Positions 18,298 to 26,218 of a DNA stretch of 64,000 nucleotides are shown here, piece after piece (the first letter of the stretch is position 1; each line of letters begins with the position of its first letter). This DNA is from Phascolarctobacterium sp. (GTDB lineage: Bacteria; Bacillota; Negativicutes; Acidaminococcales; Acidaminococcaceae), in contig NZ_JAUNOQ010000004.1 of NCBI RefSeq assembly GCF_030531065.1, positions 1 to 64,000 on the forward strand, read 5' to 3'. The position numbers were made by a program, and so were the translations under genes. The notes under the pieces were generated by a model. The model was not told the DNA's origin. It saw nothing but the letters and a program-made list of their open reading frames with translations, and ran no database searches.

Positions 18298-18329
18298 ATA
18301 AAAGGCTGCCGAGCGTAAACCCGGCAGCC
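18298..18329 (-). terminator. Hairpin terminator upstream of the UDG-like gene
   Basis: GGCTGCCG / CGGCAGCC arms, followed on the minus strand by TTTTAT. It ends just 26 bp before the UDG-like start codon, and no protein gene precedes it on this strand, so it either ends a small RNA or is an attenuator. Confidence 0.6.
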
Positions 18330-18545
18330 CAAATATATCTAGCGCTTAAAATTGCTGTTAGCCAGAGCAGGGAGAAATTCCATTTGTTCTTGCGAAACGG
18401 CAGCAAGTTAAATTTTTTTGCCGGACTGCAAGACTTTCATGACAGGCTGTTTCAGCGCCTTTCCCACGACAGCGCTGTGAGCGCTCCGTGGTAAATATTG
18501 CAATAATTGCGCGCGGTCGGGCTTAGTCCGGCTGCGCTTTGCCTA
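18330..18545 (-). ncRNA. Possible structured small RNA or leader, unassigned
   Basis: This 215-bp interval has no convincing ORF, but on the minus strand it can form two strong hairpins: CCACGG...CGTGG with inner AGCGCT/AGCGCT (around 18466-18493), and CTTGC...GCAAG with inner CGGCA/TGCCG (around 18395-18440). It runs into the terminator at 18298-18329. It matches no riboswitch class I can recognise. It could be a 6S-like RNA, another trans-acting RNA, or the attenuator leader of the UDG-like operon. Confidence 0.3.
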
Positions 18546-18633
18546 TTTGTGGCTGTTACCGGATGGGCGGTGGCATGGAGGCGATAGTCGTGTTATAATA
18601 AAATTAAATATTATGCATTGCAAGGAGGAAAGT

Positions 18634-19146
18634 ATGATGAAGCAGCTTTTAGCCTTCTGCCTGTCGCTGCTGTTGACGGTCAGCGTCATTGCGGGCTGCG
18701 GCAGCACGCCTAAGTCCGACGCCGCCCCCGCCGTCAAGATAAGCGCGGAAGCAGCGCAGTCCGGGCAAACGGCGGCCAACAGTAAGGCCAACGCCAATAA
18801 AATTAAAATCAGCGAGGACGGAGCTTATACCGACAAGGAGCATGTGGCAGCCTATATCAACGAATTTGCCAGACTGCCCCATAATTATATTACGAAGAAC
18901 GAGGCGAAGAAGCTGGGCTGGCAGACCAAGGGAACGCTGGATAAGGTTGCTCCCGGCAAGTCCATCGGCGGCGATCGCTTCGGCAATTACGAGGGCAAGC
19001 TGCCCGCTAAAAACGGGCGCAGCTGGAAGGAATGCGACATCGATTATGTGAAGGGCGGCCGCAACGGCAAGCGCCTGGTCTTTTCCAACGACGGAATGAT
19101 TTATTACACGGGCGACCATTATAAAAGCTTTACGCGCTTATATTGA
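18634..19146 (+). CDS. Barnase-family guanyl-specific ribonuclease, lipoprotein-type signal
   Basis: 170 aa. The C-terminal ~100 residues align with barnase: SIGGDRFGNYEGKLP, WKECDIDYVKGGRNGKRLVF and GDHYKSFTRLY, retaining the catalytic Glu (in WKECDI), Arg (in GKRLVF) and His (in GDHYKSF). The N-terminus is a signal peptide ending in a lipobox (SVIAGC, Cys at about 22), so it is probably lipid-anchored outside the inner membrane after secretion, unlike the freely secreted Bacillus enzyme. A low-complexity linker of about 50 residues follows the Cys. The barstar gene is directly downstream. ATG at 18634 follows AAGGAGG; a second ATG is the next codon. Confidence 0.88.
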   Translation: MMKQLLAFCLSLLLTVSVIAGCGSTPKSDAAPAVKISAEAAQSGQTAANSKANANKIKISEDGAYTDKEHVAAYINEFARLPHNYITKNEAKKLGWQTKGTLDKVAPGKSIGGDRFGNYEGKLPAKNGRSWKECDIDYVKGGRNGKRLVFSNDGMIYYTGDHYKSFTRLY

Positions 19147-19160
19147 GGGAGGTTGGCGCT

Positions 19161-19433
19161 ATGCGGAAAATAGTTTTAGATACGGAAGAAATGCGCAGTC
19201 AGCCTCAGCTGCATCAATATTTGCGGGAGGTTTTGCAGCTGCCTGCATATTACGGCGCTAATCTGGACGCTTTGTACGATTGCCTGACGGAGCTGAGCGA
19301 GCCGACGGAGCTGACCATACGGGGCAAGGTGGCGGACGAGGCTTATTTGGGCCGCTACGGCGCAATGCTGCTGCGGGTTTTGCAGGACGCGGCGGCGGTC
19401 AACCATAATTTGCAGGTAACAGTGCAGCCATAA
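19161..19433 (+). CDS. Barstar-family ribonuclease inhibitor
   Basis: About 90 aa, cytoplasmic. It carries the barstar pattern around LPAYYGANLDALYDCLTE (residues 28-45), whose Tyr-Gly-x-Asn-x-Asp-Ala loop plugs the barnase active site. It protects the cell from its own ribonuclease before secretion. I chose ATG at 19161, which has GAGGGAGG about 9 bases upstream; the upstream ATG at 19143 overlaps the barnase stop. It is followed 13 bp later by an ABC transporter permease gene, so the toxin pair and transporter may share a transcript. Confidence 0.9.
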   Translation: MRKIVLDTEEMRSQPQLHQYLREVLQLPAYYGANLDALYDCLTELSEPTELTIRGKVADEAYLGRYGAMLLRVLQDAAAVNHNLQVTVQP

Positions 19434-19446
19434 GGAGGACGAAAAA

Positions 19447-20205
19447 GTGCCGAAGAAAATTTTGCGGGGGCTGCTGCTGCCCTGCCTGCTTTTGGCTGGC
19501 TGGCAGCTGGCGGTGACGCGGCAAATATTCAGCCCTTATCTACTGCCTGCGCCGTCCACGGTGTGGCAGTCCTTAGGCGAGCTGTGCGCCAGCGGTGTGC
19601 TGCTGAAGCATTTGACGGTCAGCCTGCGGCGTGTAGCTCTGGGCTTTACCATAAGCTGCTGTCTGGCGGTGCCCTTGGGAATTTTGTGCGGCCAGAGCAA
19701 ACGCTTTGAAAACTACTGTTGGCTGCTGCTGGAATTTCTGCGCCATGTGCCGCCCCTGGCCGCCGTGCCGCTGATTATTTTGTGGGCGGGCATCGGCGAG
19801 GCCTCCAAGCTGACGATTATCGTGCTGGCTTCGTTCTTCCCGCTGTTTTTAAATACCTACAGCGGTATTCACGGCTGCGACAAGCGGCTGCTGGAGGTGG
19901 GGCAAAGTCTGAGCTTTACCGCTAAGGAGCAGATTTTGCAGATTCGCATTCCGGCGGCGCTGACATCCATTGTGGTAGGCATGCAGCTGGCCTTGGGCTA
20001 CAGCTGGCGCGCGCTTATCGGCGCGGAGCTGATCGCCGCTACTGCGGGCATTGGCTATCTGATTTTGGACGCGGAAGAAATGTCGCGCCCCGACGTGGTA
20101 ATTGTGGGCATGCTGGCCATTGGGCTGATAGGCACGCTGATAGATTATTTATTTTTGCTGGCGATTCAGCGGCTGTTTCCCTGGCACGAAGGCTTGCAGA
20201 AGTGA
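19447..20205 (+). CDS. ABC transporter permease, SsuC/TauC-like
   Basis: 252 aa, six membrane segments. The binding-protein-dependent permease signature (EAA loop) is at about 155-195 (SLSFTAKEQILQIRIPAALTSI on the cytoplasmic side). It belongs to the family that takes up aliphatic sulfonates, taurine, nitrate or related small anions; the substrate cannot be fixed from sequence. GTG start with AAGGAGG 8 bases upstream. First gene of the permease-ATPase-binding-protein set. Confidence 0.85.
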   Translation: MPKKILRGLLLPCLLLAGWQLAVTRQIFSPYLLPAPSTVWQSLGELCASGVLLKHLTVSLRRVALGFTISCCLAVPLGILCGQSKRFENYCWLLLEFLRHVPPLAAVPLIILWAGIGEASKLTIIVLASFFPLFLNTYSGIHGCDKRLLEVGQSLSFTAKEQILQIRIPAALTSIVVGMQLALGYSWRALIGAELIAATAGIGYLILDAEEMSRPDVVIVGMLAIGLIGTLIDYLFLLAIQRLFPWHEGLQK

Positions 20206-20218
20206 CGGAGGTGAAGCG

Positions 20219-20920
20219 GTGAACGGTTGGGAATTAAGAGTGCAGGACATCTGCAAAAGCTACGGCTTCAAGCAGGCGCTTGCGCCGACAACGGAAAGCT
20301 TTGCCGAGCACAGCTTTACCTGTATCGTCGGGCGCAGCGGCTGCGGCAAAACTACGCTGCTGCGCTTGCTGTGCGGCTTGGAAAAAAGCGACGCCGGGAC
20401 GATTTTGCTGCCGGAGGGCAAGCGCATCGCACCGGTTTTTCAGGAGCCGCGGCTGATGCCCTGGCTGAATGTGGCCGACAATATTACGCTGGCGGCGCGG
20501 CACGACCCGTCGCTGGATACGGGACGCTTGCCGGAGCTGCTGCGGCTTTTGGAGCTGACGGGAACGGAACGGCTGTACCCTAATCAGCTGTCCGGCGGCA
20601 TGGCTCAGCGGGTATCTTTGGGACGCACGCTGTTTTACGACCCTGATATTATTTTGATGGACGAGCCTTTCAGCGCTCTCGATTATTTTACGCGGCAGGG
20701 CTTGCAGCAAACGCTGCTGCGTTTATATGCGGAAGCGCGCAAAACGATTATTTTTGTGACCCATGATGTGGAGGAAGCCTTGCTTTTAGGCGACCGTATC
20801 CTTATAATGAATAGTGGCAGGGTGCAGAAATCCCTGCCCGTACAGCTGCCCCGGCCGCGTCGGGCAGCTGCTGCGGATTTTCAGGGACTGCGGCAGGAGA
20901 TATTGCAAGCGCTGTCATGA
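20219..20920 (+). CDS. ABC transporter ATP-binding protein, SsuB/TauB-like
   Basis: 233 aa. Walker A GRSGCGKTTLL (about 39-49), Q-loop VFQEPRLMPW (about 77-86), signature LSGGMAQRVSLGR (about 123-135), Walker B IILMDEPFSALD (about 143-154) and the H-loop FVTHDVEEAL are all present. It energises the adjacent permease. GTG start, 13 bp after the permease gene, with GGAGG upstream. Confidence 0.9.
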   Translation: MNGWELRVQDICKSYGFKQALAPTTESFAEHSFTCIVGRSGCGKTTLLRLLCGLEKSDAGTILLPEGKRIAPVFQEPRLMPWLNVADNITLAARHDPSLDTGRLPELLRLLELTGTERLYPNQLSGGMAQRVSLGRTLFYDPDIILMDEPFSALDYFTRQGLQQTLLRLYAEARKTIIFVTHDVEEALLLGDRILIMNSGRVQKSLPVQLPRPRRAAAADFQGLRQEILQALS

Positions 20921-20958
20921 ACAGCTGCGGCTGCAGGTTAAGAAAGGAGTTCATATTT

Positions 20959-21924
20959 ATGAACAAAAAACTTATCGCCTTAGGCTTAAGTGTGTTAACG
21001 GCTTTCACGCTGCTTACGGGCTGCGGAAGCGAAAAAAAAGAGGCGGCAGCGCCGCCGCTGAAGGAATTGAAGGTGACCTATGTTAAGTCGCCGCTGAACA
21101 TTCCCAGCATTGTGGATAAAAACAATCAGACCTTGGTTAAGGAATTCGGCAAGGACAAGATTACCGTAACCTTCCCGGAGATAAATTCCGGCGCTAAGCA
21201 GACGGAGGCGCTGTCCAGCGGCAGCCTGGACGTGTGCAGCGCTTTAGGCGGTACCAGCGCCATTCTGGCAGCCTCTAACGGAGCTGACGTTAAGGTAGTG
21301 GGCATTTACAGCCGCGCTCCCAAGGCCTTCAATATTATGGTAACTGACCCGGCGATAAAAACTGCCGCCGATTTGGCGGGCAAAAAGGTGGCAGGCCCTA
21401 AGGGAACTATTCTGCACCAGATTTTAGTAGCGGCGCTGGATAAGGCGCAGCTGAAGCCGGACGCTGTAGATTTTGTTTCGCTGGGCATTCCGGCCAGCGT
21501 GAACGCGCTGATGAGCGGCGAAGTGGACGCGGCGCTGGTAGCGGGCTCCGACGTGCTGCGGGCGAAGAAGGCAGGCGCGCGCGCGCTGTGTAACGGCGAA
21601 GGTCTGGTAGACGCTACCATCGTCATCGGCGTCAGCGGCAAGCTGCTCAAGGAGCATCCTGAGGTTGTAAAAAAATATCTGGCCGTGCATCAGCAGAATA
21701 TCGACTTCATGAACAAGGAACAGGATAAGGCCTTTGCATTTACGGCTAAGGAAACAGGCTTGAGCATGGATGAGGTTAAGGCCATGGCTCCCTGGTACGA
21801 TTTTTCGACGAAGGTAACCGAGGCCGACATTAAGGATTTGGAAGCAACCCAGGACTTCCTGCTCAGGATGGGTATGCAGAAGAATAAAATTGAAATTAAA
21901 AGCTTACTTGCAGACGTAAAATAA
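20959..21924 (+). CDS. ABC transporter substrate-binding lipoprotein, SsuA/TauA-like
   Basis: 321 aa. The signal peptide ends in a lipobox (FTLLTGC, Cys about 22). The periplasmic-binding-protein type II fold of the NMT1/SsuA family is indicated by ELKVTYVKSPLNIPS at the start, ALSSGSLDVCSALGGTSAILAAS near 85 and DLAGKKVAGPKGTILHQILV near 140. It delivers the ligand to the transporter encoded just upstream. Start ATG at 20959 follows AAAGGAG and fits the signal peptide; the in-frame upstream ATG does not. Confidence 0.87.
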   Translation: MNKKLIALGLSVLTAFTLLTGCGSEKKEAAAPPLKELKVTYVKSPLNIPSIVDKNNQTLVKEFGKDKITVTFPEINSGAKQTEALSSGSLDVCSALGGTSAILAASNGADVKVVGIYSRAPKAFNIMVTDPAIKTAADLAGKKVAGPKGTILHQILVAALDKAQLKPDAVDFVSLGIPASVNALMSGEVDAALVAGSDVLRAKKAGARALCNGEGLVDATIVIGVSGKLLKEHPEVVKKYLAVHQQNIDFMNKEQDKAFAFTAKETGLSMDEVKAMAPWYDFSTKVTEADIKDLEATQDFLLRMGMQKNKIEIKSLLADVK

Positions 21925-21938
21925 GCTTGCAGCGATAG

Positions 21939-21966
21939 GCCCGCACTTTTTGCGGGCTTATTTTTT
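21939..21966 (+). terminator. Terminator of the ABC transporter operon
   Basis: GCCCGCA / TGCGGGC hairpin, then TTATTTTTT. Confidence 0.75.
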
Positions 21967-22107
21967 AGTACAGATATTAAACATACAAATTTACGGGCAC
22001 CGTTTTTAGCCCTTTCGTAAAAAGGCATGATAGTGTATAATAGCCTGAGTATCCTTTAATTTGTATATTTAATTAACGCGCCGCTGGCGGCGGCAAGGAG
22101 TAATAAA

Positions 22108-24009
22108 ATGATTTTAAGCGCAGAAAATTTGTCCCACAGCTATGGCGACAGAGTTTTGTTTGAAAACATAAGCTTCAATATAGAGGAAGGCGATAAATAC
22201 GGCGTTATCGGCGTCAACGGCACGGGCAAAAGCACGCTGCTGCGCATGCTTGCCAACAGGGAGCAGGGCGGCGGCAGGCTGACTATTCCCGGCGGCGTGG
22301 TTATGGAATATCTGCCCCAGGACCCGCCTTTTGAGCCGGAGGCGACAGTGCTGGAACAGATTTTTAAGGGCGATTCGCCGTTGATGGCCTTGCTGCGGGA
22401 TTACGAAACGGCGGTGGAGGCGGCGGCCGATAAGCCGGAGGACGGCAGACTGCAAAGACGGCTTTTGGATTTGCAGCAGCAAATGGACGCGCAGTACGCC
22501 TGGCAGCTGGAAAGCGAGGCTAAGGCGGCGCTGACCCAGCTGGGTATTACCCGTTTGCAGCAGAAGATGGGCGAGCTGAGCGGCGGCCAGCGCAAGCGCG
22601 TGGCCTTGGCCGGCGTTTTGGTGCGGCCCTCCGACCTGTTGATTTTGGACGAGCCGACCAACCATATGGATAACGCGACGGTGGGCTGGCTGGAACAGCA
22701 ACTGCTGAAGCGCAAGGGCGCTCTGCTGATGGTGACTCACGACCGCTATTTCTTCGACCGGGTGGTAAACAGAACGCTGGAAATCGACGGCGGCAAGGGC
22801 TATGTTTATGTGGGCAATTACAGCCTTTTTTTGCAGAAACGCGAGGAGCGGCGCATTGCCGAGGCCGGCGCCGCGCAGAAGCTGCGCAATATTTACCGCC
22901 GCGAGCTGGCGTGGATCAGCCGCGGAGCGGAGGCGCGCCGTACTAAGAAGAAGGACAGAGTGGAGCGCTTTGCCCAAATCGAAGCCGAGGTTAAGAACGT
23001 GCGCACGGAAGCGGCGCTGGAAATGTCGTCGGTCAGCAGCCGTTTGGGCAAAACAATTATCGAGCTGGATAATATTTCCATGAAATACGACGGCGTGGAT
23101 TATATCAAGGATTTCAGCTACATTCTGCTACGTCAGGACAGAGTGGGCATTGTGGGACCCAACGGCGCGGGCAAGTCCACGCTGATGGATATTATCGCCG
23201 GGCGCTGTGCGCCTACGGGCGGCACGCTGACGGTGGGACAGACTGTTAAGGTCGGGTATTTTGCTCAGCACAGCGAATTTCCCGACAGCAGTATGCGGGT
23301 GCTGGAATATATTAAAGAAGCCAATAATTATATCGAAACGGCGGACGGCCAGCGCATCAGCGCCGCGCAGATGCTGGAACGCTTTTTATTCCCGCCGGAG
23401 CTGCAGTGGGTGCCGGTCAATAAATTAAGCGGCGGCGAGCAGCGCCGTTTGTATTTACTGCGGGTGCTAATGACAGCGCCTAACGTGCTGCTGCTGGACG
23501 AGCCTACCAACGATTTGGATATTCCGACGCTGTCGGTACTGGAGGATTACCTGGACAGCTTTGCCGGAGCCGTTATCGCCGTGTCCCACGACCGTTATTT
23601 CTTAGACCGCTTTGCGCAGAAAATTTTCGCTTTGGAGCCGGGCGGCCGCGTGCAGCCCTATATTGGCGGCTACAGCGATTACCTGGCGGCTGTGCAGGCC
23701 GGGGACGCGAATGATAAACATAAGAAGGAACCGGCGCGGGATGTGGAGCCTAAGGTTAAGGCGGCAGCGGCGCCTGAGCCGCAGGCAAAGAAAAAGCTGA
23801 CCTACGGCGAGCGGCTGGAGCTGCAAAAGTTGGAGCAGGAAATAGCGCGCAGCGAAGCCGAGCTGAAAATGTTGGCGGTGGAAATGAGCCGCTGCGGCAG
23901 TAATTATGGCAGGCTGGCGGAGCTGACGCGGCAGCAGGAGCAGGCGCAGCAGAAACTAGCGGAGATGGAGGAGCGTTGGCTGTACCTTTCGGAGCTTGCA
24001 GAAGGCTGA
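22108..24009 (+). CDS. ABC-F family ATPase
   Basis: 633 aa with two ABC domains in one chain and no membrane segments, typical of ABC-F ribosome-associated ATPases (Uup/YkpA/antibiotic-target-protection groups). Domain 1: GVNGTGKSTLLRM, LSGGQRKRVALAG, LILDEPTNHMD. Interdomain linker at about 245-310, rich in Arg/Lys. Domain 2: GPNGAGKSTLMDIIAG, LSGGEQRRLYLLR, LLLDEPTNDLD. A C-terminal coiled-coil region (about 560-633) with many Glu/Gln/Leu, preceded by an Ala/Pro/Lys linker, points to the Uup-like subgroup. AAGGAG lies 8 bases before the ATG. Confidence 0.9.
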   Translation: MILSAENLSHSYGDRVLFENISFNIEEGDKYGVIGVNGTGKSTLLRMLANREQGGGRLTIPGGVVMEYLPQDPPFEPEATVLEQIFKGDSPLMALLRDYETAVEAAADKPEDGRLQRRLLDLQQQMDAQYAWQLESEAKAALTQLGITRLQQKMGELSGGQRKRVALAGVLVRPSDLLILDEPTNHMDNATVGWLEQQLLKRKGALLMVTHDRYFFDRVVNRTLEIDGGKGYVYVGNYSLFLQKREERRIAEAGAAQKLRNIYRRELAWISRGAEARRTKKKDRVERFAQIEAEVKNVRTEAALEMSSVSSRLGKTIIELDNISMKYDGVDYIKDFSYILLRQDRVGIVGPNGAGKSTLMDIIAGRCAPTGGTLTVGQTVKVGYFAQHSEFPDSSMRVLEYIKEANNYIETADGQRISAAQMLERFLFPPELQWVPVNKLSGGEQRRLYLLRVLMTAPNVLLLDEPTNDLDIPTLSVLEDYLDSFAGAVIAVSHDRYFLDRFAQKIFALEPGGRVQPYIGGYSDYLAAVQAGDANDKHKKEPARDVEPKVKAAAAPEPQAKKKLTYGERLELQKLEQEIARSEAELKMLAVEMSRCGSNYGRLAELTRQQEQAQQKLAEMEERWLYLSELAEG

Positions 24010-24059
24010 CGTCGGCTGGAAATATATTGGGATAAGAGTATGTGGGATAGAGAAGAAAA

Positions 24060-25412
24060 ATGATCAAGGTATTTAACGCGGCGTATCGCGATAAGCTGCG
24101 GCGGCTGCTAAGCGTAATGCTGCCCATTATCGGTACGCAGATAGCGATTATGGGCATGAACTTTTTCGACGCCAGTATGTCGGGGCAGGCCGGCGACGCC
24201 GACCTGGCAGGAGCGGCCATTGGCGGCAATATCTGGATGCCTGTGCAGACCGGCGTCAGCGGCGTGCTGATGGCGGCTATGCCCTTGGTGGCTAATTTTT
24301 TAGGGGCCGGGGAGCGGCAGAAGATTACAGTGGTAGTGCGCCACGGCTTGTTTTTGGCCGTGGGCTTTGCTCTGCTGGTGCTGGCAGGCGGCGCGGCCTT
24401 TCTGCCCCACTTTTTGCAGAACATGGGACTGGCGCCGGAGGTGTACCATGTGGCTTTGTGGTATTTGGCCGGTCTGGGGCTGGGGACGATTCCCTTCTTT
24501 ATGATTACGCCTCTGCGCAGTCTGGTGGACACCTTGGGCTACACTAAGCTGACGATGAAAATTTATTTGCTGGCGCTGCCCATTAACGCCTGCCTGAATT
24601 ATGTGCTGATTTTCGGCAAGTTGGGCCTGCCGCGGTTGGGCGGCATCGGCGCGGGCGTGGCTTCCGGCCTTACCTATTGGCTGCTGCTGGGAATTTTCGC
24701 TTTCATCGTACTGCGGCTGGAACCCTTCCGCAGCTATCGGGTAGTGGGCTTTGTAAGCCCTTGCCGGGCGTGGCTCAAGGAATATTTGCGGCTGGGCATT
24801 CCCATGGGCGTATCTATTTTTATGGAAACGAGCATTTTCGGCGTAGTAGCGCTGTTTGTCGCCAAGTTCGGCACGGAGGTTATTGCGGCTCATCAGGCGG
24901 CGCTGAATTTTTCCTCGTTGATATACATGCTGCCGTTAAGCTTTTCGCTGGCGCTAACCATTGTGGTAGGCGTGGAATACGGCGCGAGAAATTTCCAGGG
25001 AGCGCGGGATTACGTGCATATCGGTCTGCAGGCCAGCTTCGGCATCGCCGGTTTTTATATGCTGGCGGAATATTTTCTGCGCGGACAGATTGCGCTGATT
25101 TATACCAATAATCCTGAGGTAGTCGCGCTAGTTAAAGCCTTTTTGCTTTACGCCATCGGCTGGCAGACAGGCGACGCCGTGGCGGCCCCCATTCAGGGTA
25201 TTCTGCGCGGCTATAAGGACGTTAACGCTACCTTTTGGGCCGGGATGCTGGCCTACTGGGGTATTTGCCTGCCCTTAGGCTTGTTTTTGGATTATAAAAT
25301 GCAGCACGGGGCCTTCGCTTACTGGCAGAGCCTGGATTTCGGCGTACTCAGCAGCGCAATTCTGCTGAGTATACGGCTTATCTGGCTGCAAAGAAAAATT
25401 AGTAGTAGGTAA
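24060..25412 (+). CDS. MATE-family multidrug efflux transporter
   Basis: 450 aa, about 12 membrane segments in two similar halves. The first helices (MLPIIGTQIAIMGMNFFDASMSGQAGDADLAGAAIGG around residues 20-58) hold the PxxxxQ and MSG-type signature of MATE proteins. It exports drugs or cations using Na+ or H+ gradients; substrate unknown. 50 bp downstream of the ABC-F gene, likely co-transcribed. The upstream ribosome-binding site is weak (AGAGAAGAAAAA). Confidence 0.88.
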   Translation: MIKVFNAAYRDKLRRLLSVMLPIIGTQIAIMGMNFFDASMSGQAGDADLAGAAIGGNIWMPVQTGVSGVLMAAMPLVANFLGAGERQKITVVVRHGLFLAVGFALLVLAGGAAFLPHFLQNMGLAPEVYHVALWYLAGLGLGTIPFFMITPLRSLVDTLGYTKLTMKIYLLALPINACLNYVLIFGKLGLPRLGGIGAGVASGLTYWLLLGIFAFIVLRLEPFRSYRVVGFVSPCRAWLKEYLRLGIPMGVSIFMETSIFGVVALFVAKFGTEVIAAHQAALNFSSLIYMLPLSFSLALTIVVGVEYGARNFQGARDYVHIGLQASFGIAGFYMLAEYFLRGQIALIYTNNPEVVALVKAFLLYAIGWQTGDAVAAPIQGILRGYKDVNATFWAGMLAYWGICLPLGLFLDYKMQHGAFAYWQSLDFGVLSSAILLSIRLIWLQRKISSR

Positions 25413-25427
25413 ATAGAAACATAAAAA

Positions 25428-25501
25428 TAAGCGCAGCAGCCTAAAAAACTGCTGTGCTTAAAAGACAGATTTTTGAGGACGCTTTAGCGCGTCCTTTTTT
25501 T
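25428..25501 (+). terminator. Two successive terminators after the MATE gene
   Basis: A first hairpin (AGCGCAGCAG / CTGCTGTGCT, 25429-25458) and a second (AGGACGC / GCGTCCT at 25476-25495), the latter followed by TTTTTTT. They separate the plus-strand MATE gene from the convergent phosphatase gene. Confidence 0.75.
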
Positions 25502-25525
25502 GTTTGTTCTCAAGACAGTAAAATT

Positions 25526-26167
25526 TTACAGCCCCGCCTGCTCGATGCCGCTGAACAAAAATCCCAGATGGTTGGTGGAGTTGAGCAGCACCACACGCCA
25601 TATTCCGTCGTTATATTCCAGCACGTTGATGCAGGTGTTATCCTGTTTTATCTGCCAAAAATGCTCCATTCCCAGGCCCAACAGGTCGCAGATAATGGCT
25701 TTGTTGACCGCGTCATGGGCGGCGACCAGCACGGTTTTGTCGGCGTAACGCAGAGCGTAATCGTCAAAGGCGGCGCGCACGCGGCGGCGCACGTCCTCCA
25801 GACTTTCACCGCCGCCGGGCATTTGCACCTTATGGGGCTCCGTGTGCCATTGGGCAAATTCCTTAGGATATTGCTTTTGAATGTCTCCCGCCAGCACGCC
25901 CTCCCAGGCGCCGTGATTGATTTCCAGCAAGCGTTCGTCGGTTGCGACGGTGAGTCCGTGGAGCTCGGCGCAGAATTGGCAGGTCTGGCGGGAGCGCTGC
26001 AAAGGGCTGGAGACGGCGGCGTCCAGCGGAATGTGGCGCAGCCCTTCGGCCAGCAGATGGCCTTGCCTGAGCCCGCGCTCGCTGAGAGGAGTGTCCTCCT
26101 GCCCCTGGTAGCGGCCTTCAATATTCCAGGTGGTTTCGCCGTGGCGAACTAAAATTATTCTCGTCAT
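25526..26167 (-). CDS. Histidine phosphatase family protein, candidate phosphoserine phosphatase
   Basis: 213 aa. N-terminal catalytic LVRHGETTWN (about 6-15) with the phosphorylated His, the NIEGRYQGQEDTPLSERG block, and a second His in VAAHDAVNKAI (about 152-162). The family includes phosphoglycerate mutases, CobC-type phosphatases and the metal-independent phosphoserine phosphatases. It lies 51 bp downstream of serA in the order serC-serA-phosphatase, so dephosphorylation of phosphoserine, the last step of serine synthesis, is a reasonable inference. No HAD-type SerB is in the window. Confidence 0.8.
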   Translation of the reverse strand: MTRIILVRHGETTWNIEGRYQGQEDTPLSERGLRQGHLLAEGLRHIPLDAAVSSPLQRSRQTCQFCAELHGLTVATDERLLEINHGAWEGVLAGDIQKQYPKEFAQWHTEPHKVQMPGGGESLEDVRRRVRAAFDDYALRYADKTVLVAAHDAVNKAIICDLLGLGMEHFWQIKQDNTCINVLEYNDGIWRVVLLNSTNHLGFLFSGIEQAGL

Positions 26168-26218
26168 TTTTCTTTTCGGCAGGGCGCCTGGCCCCGCCGC
26201 CTTTCTGTGTGATGTAAA

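Noticed and set aside
18330-18545. Cobalamin or other known riboswitch upstream of the UDG-like gene
   Set aside because: The conserved B12-box and other known aptamer motifs are absent, and the downstream genes do not fit.
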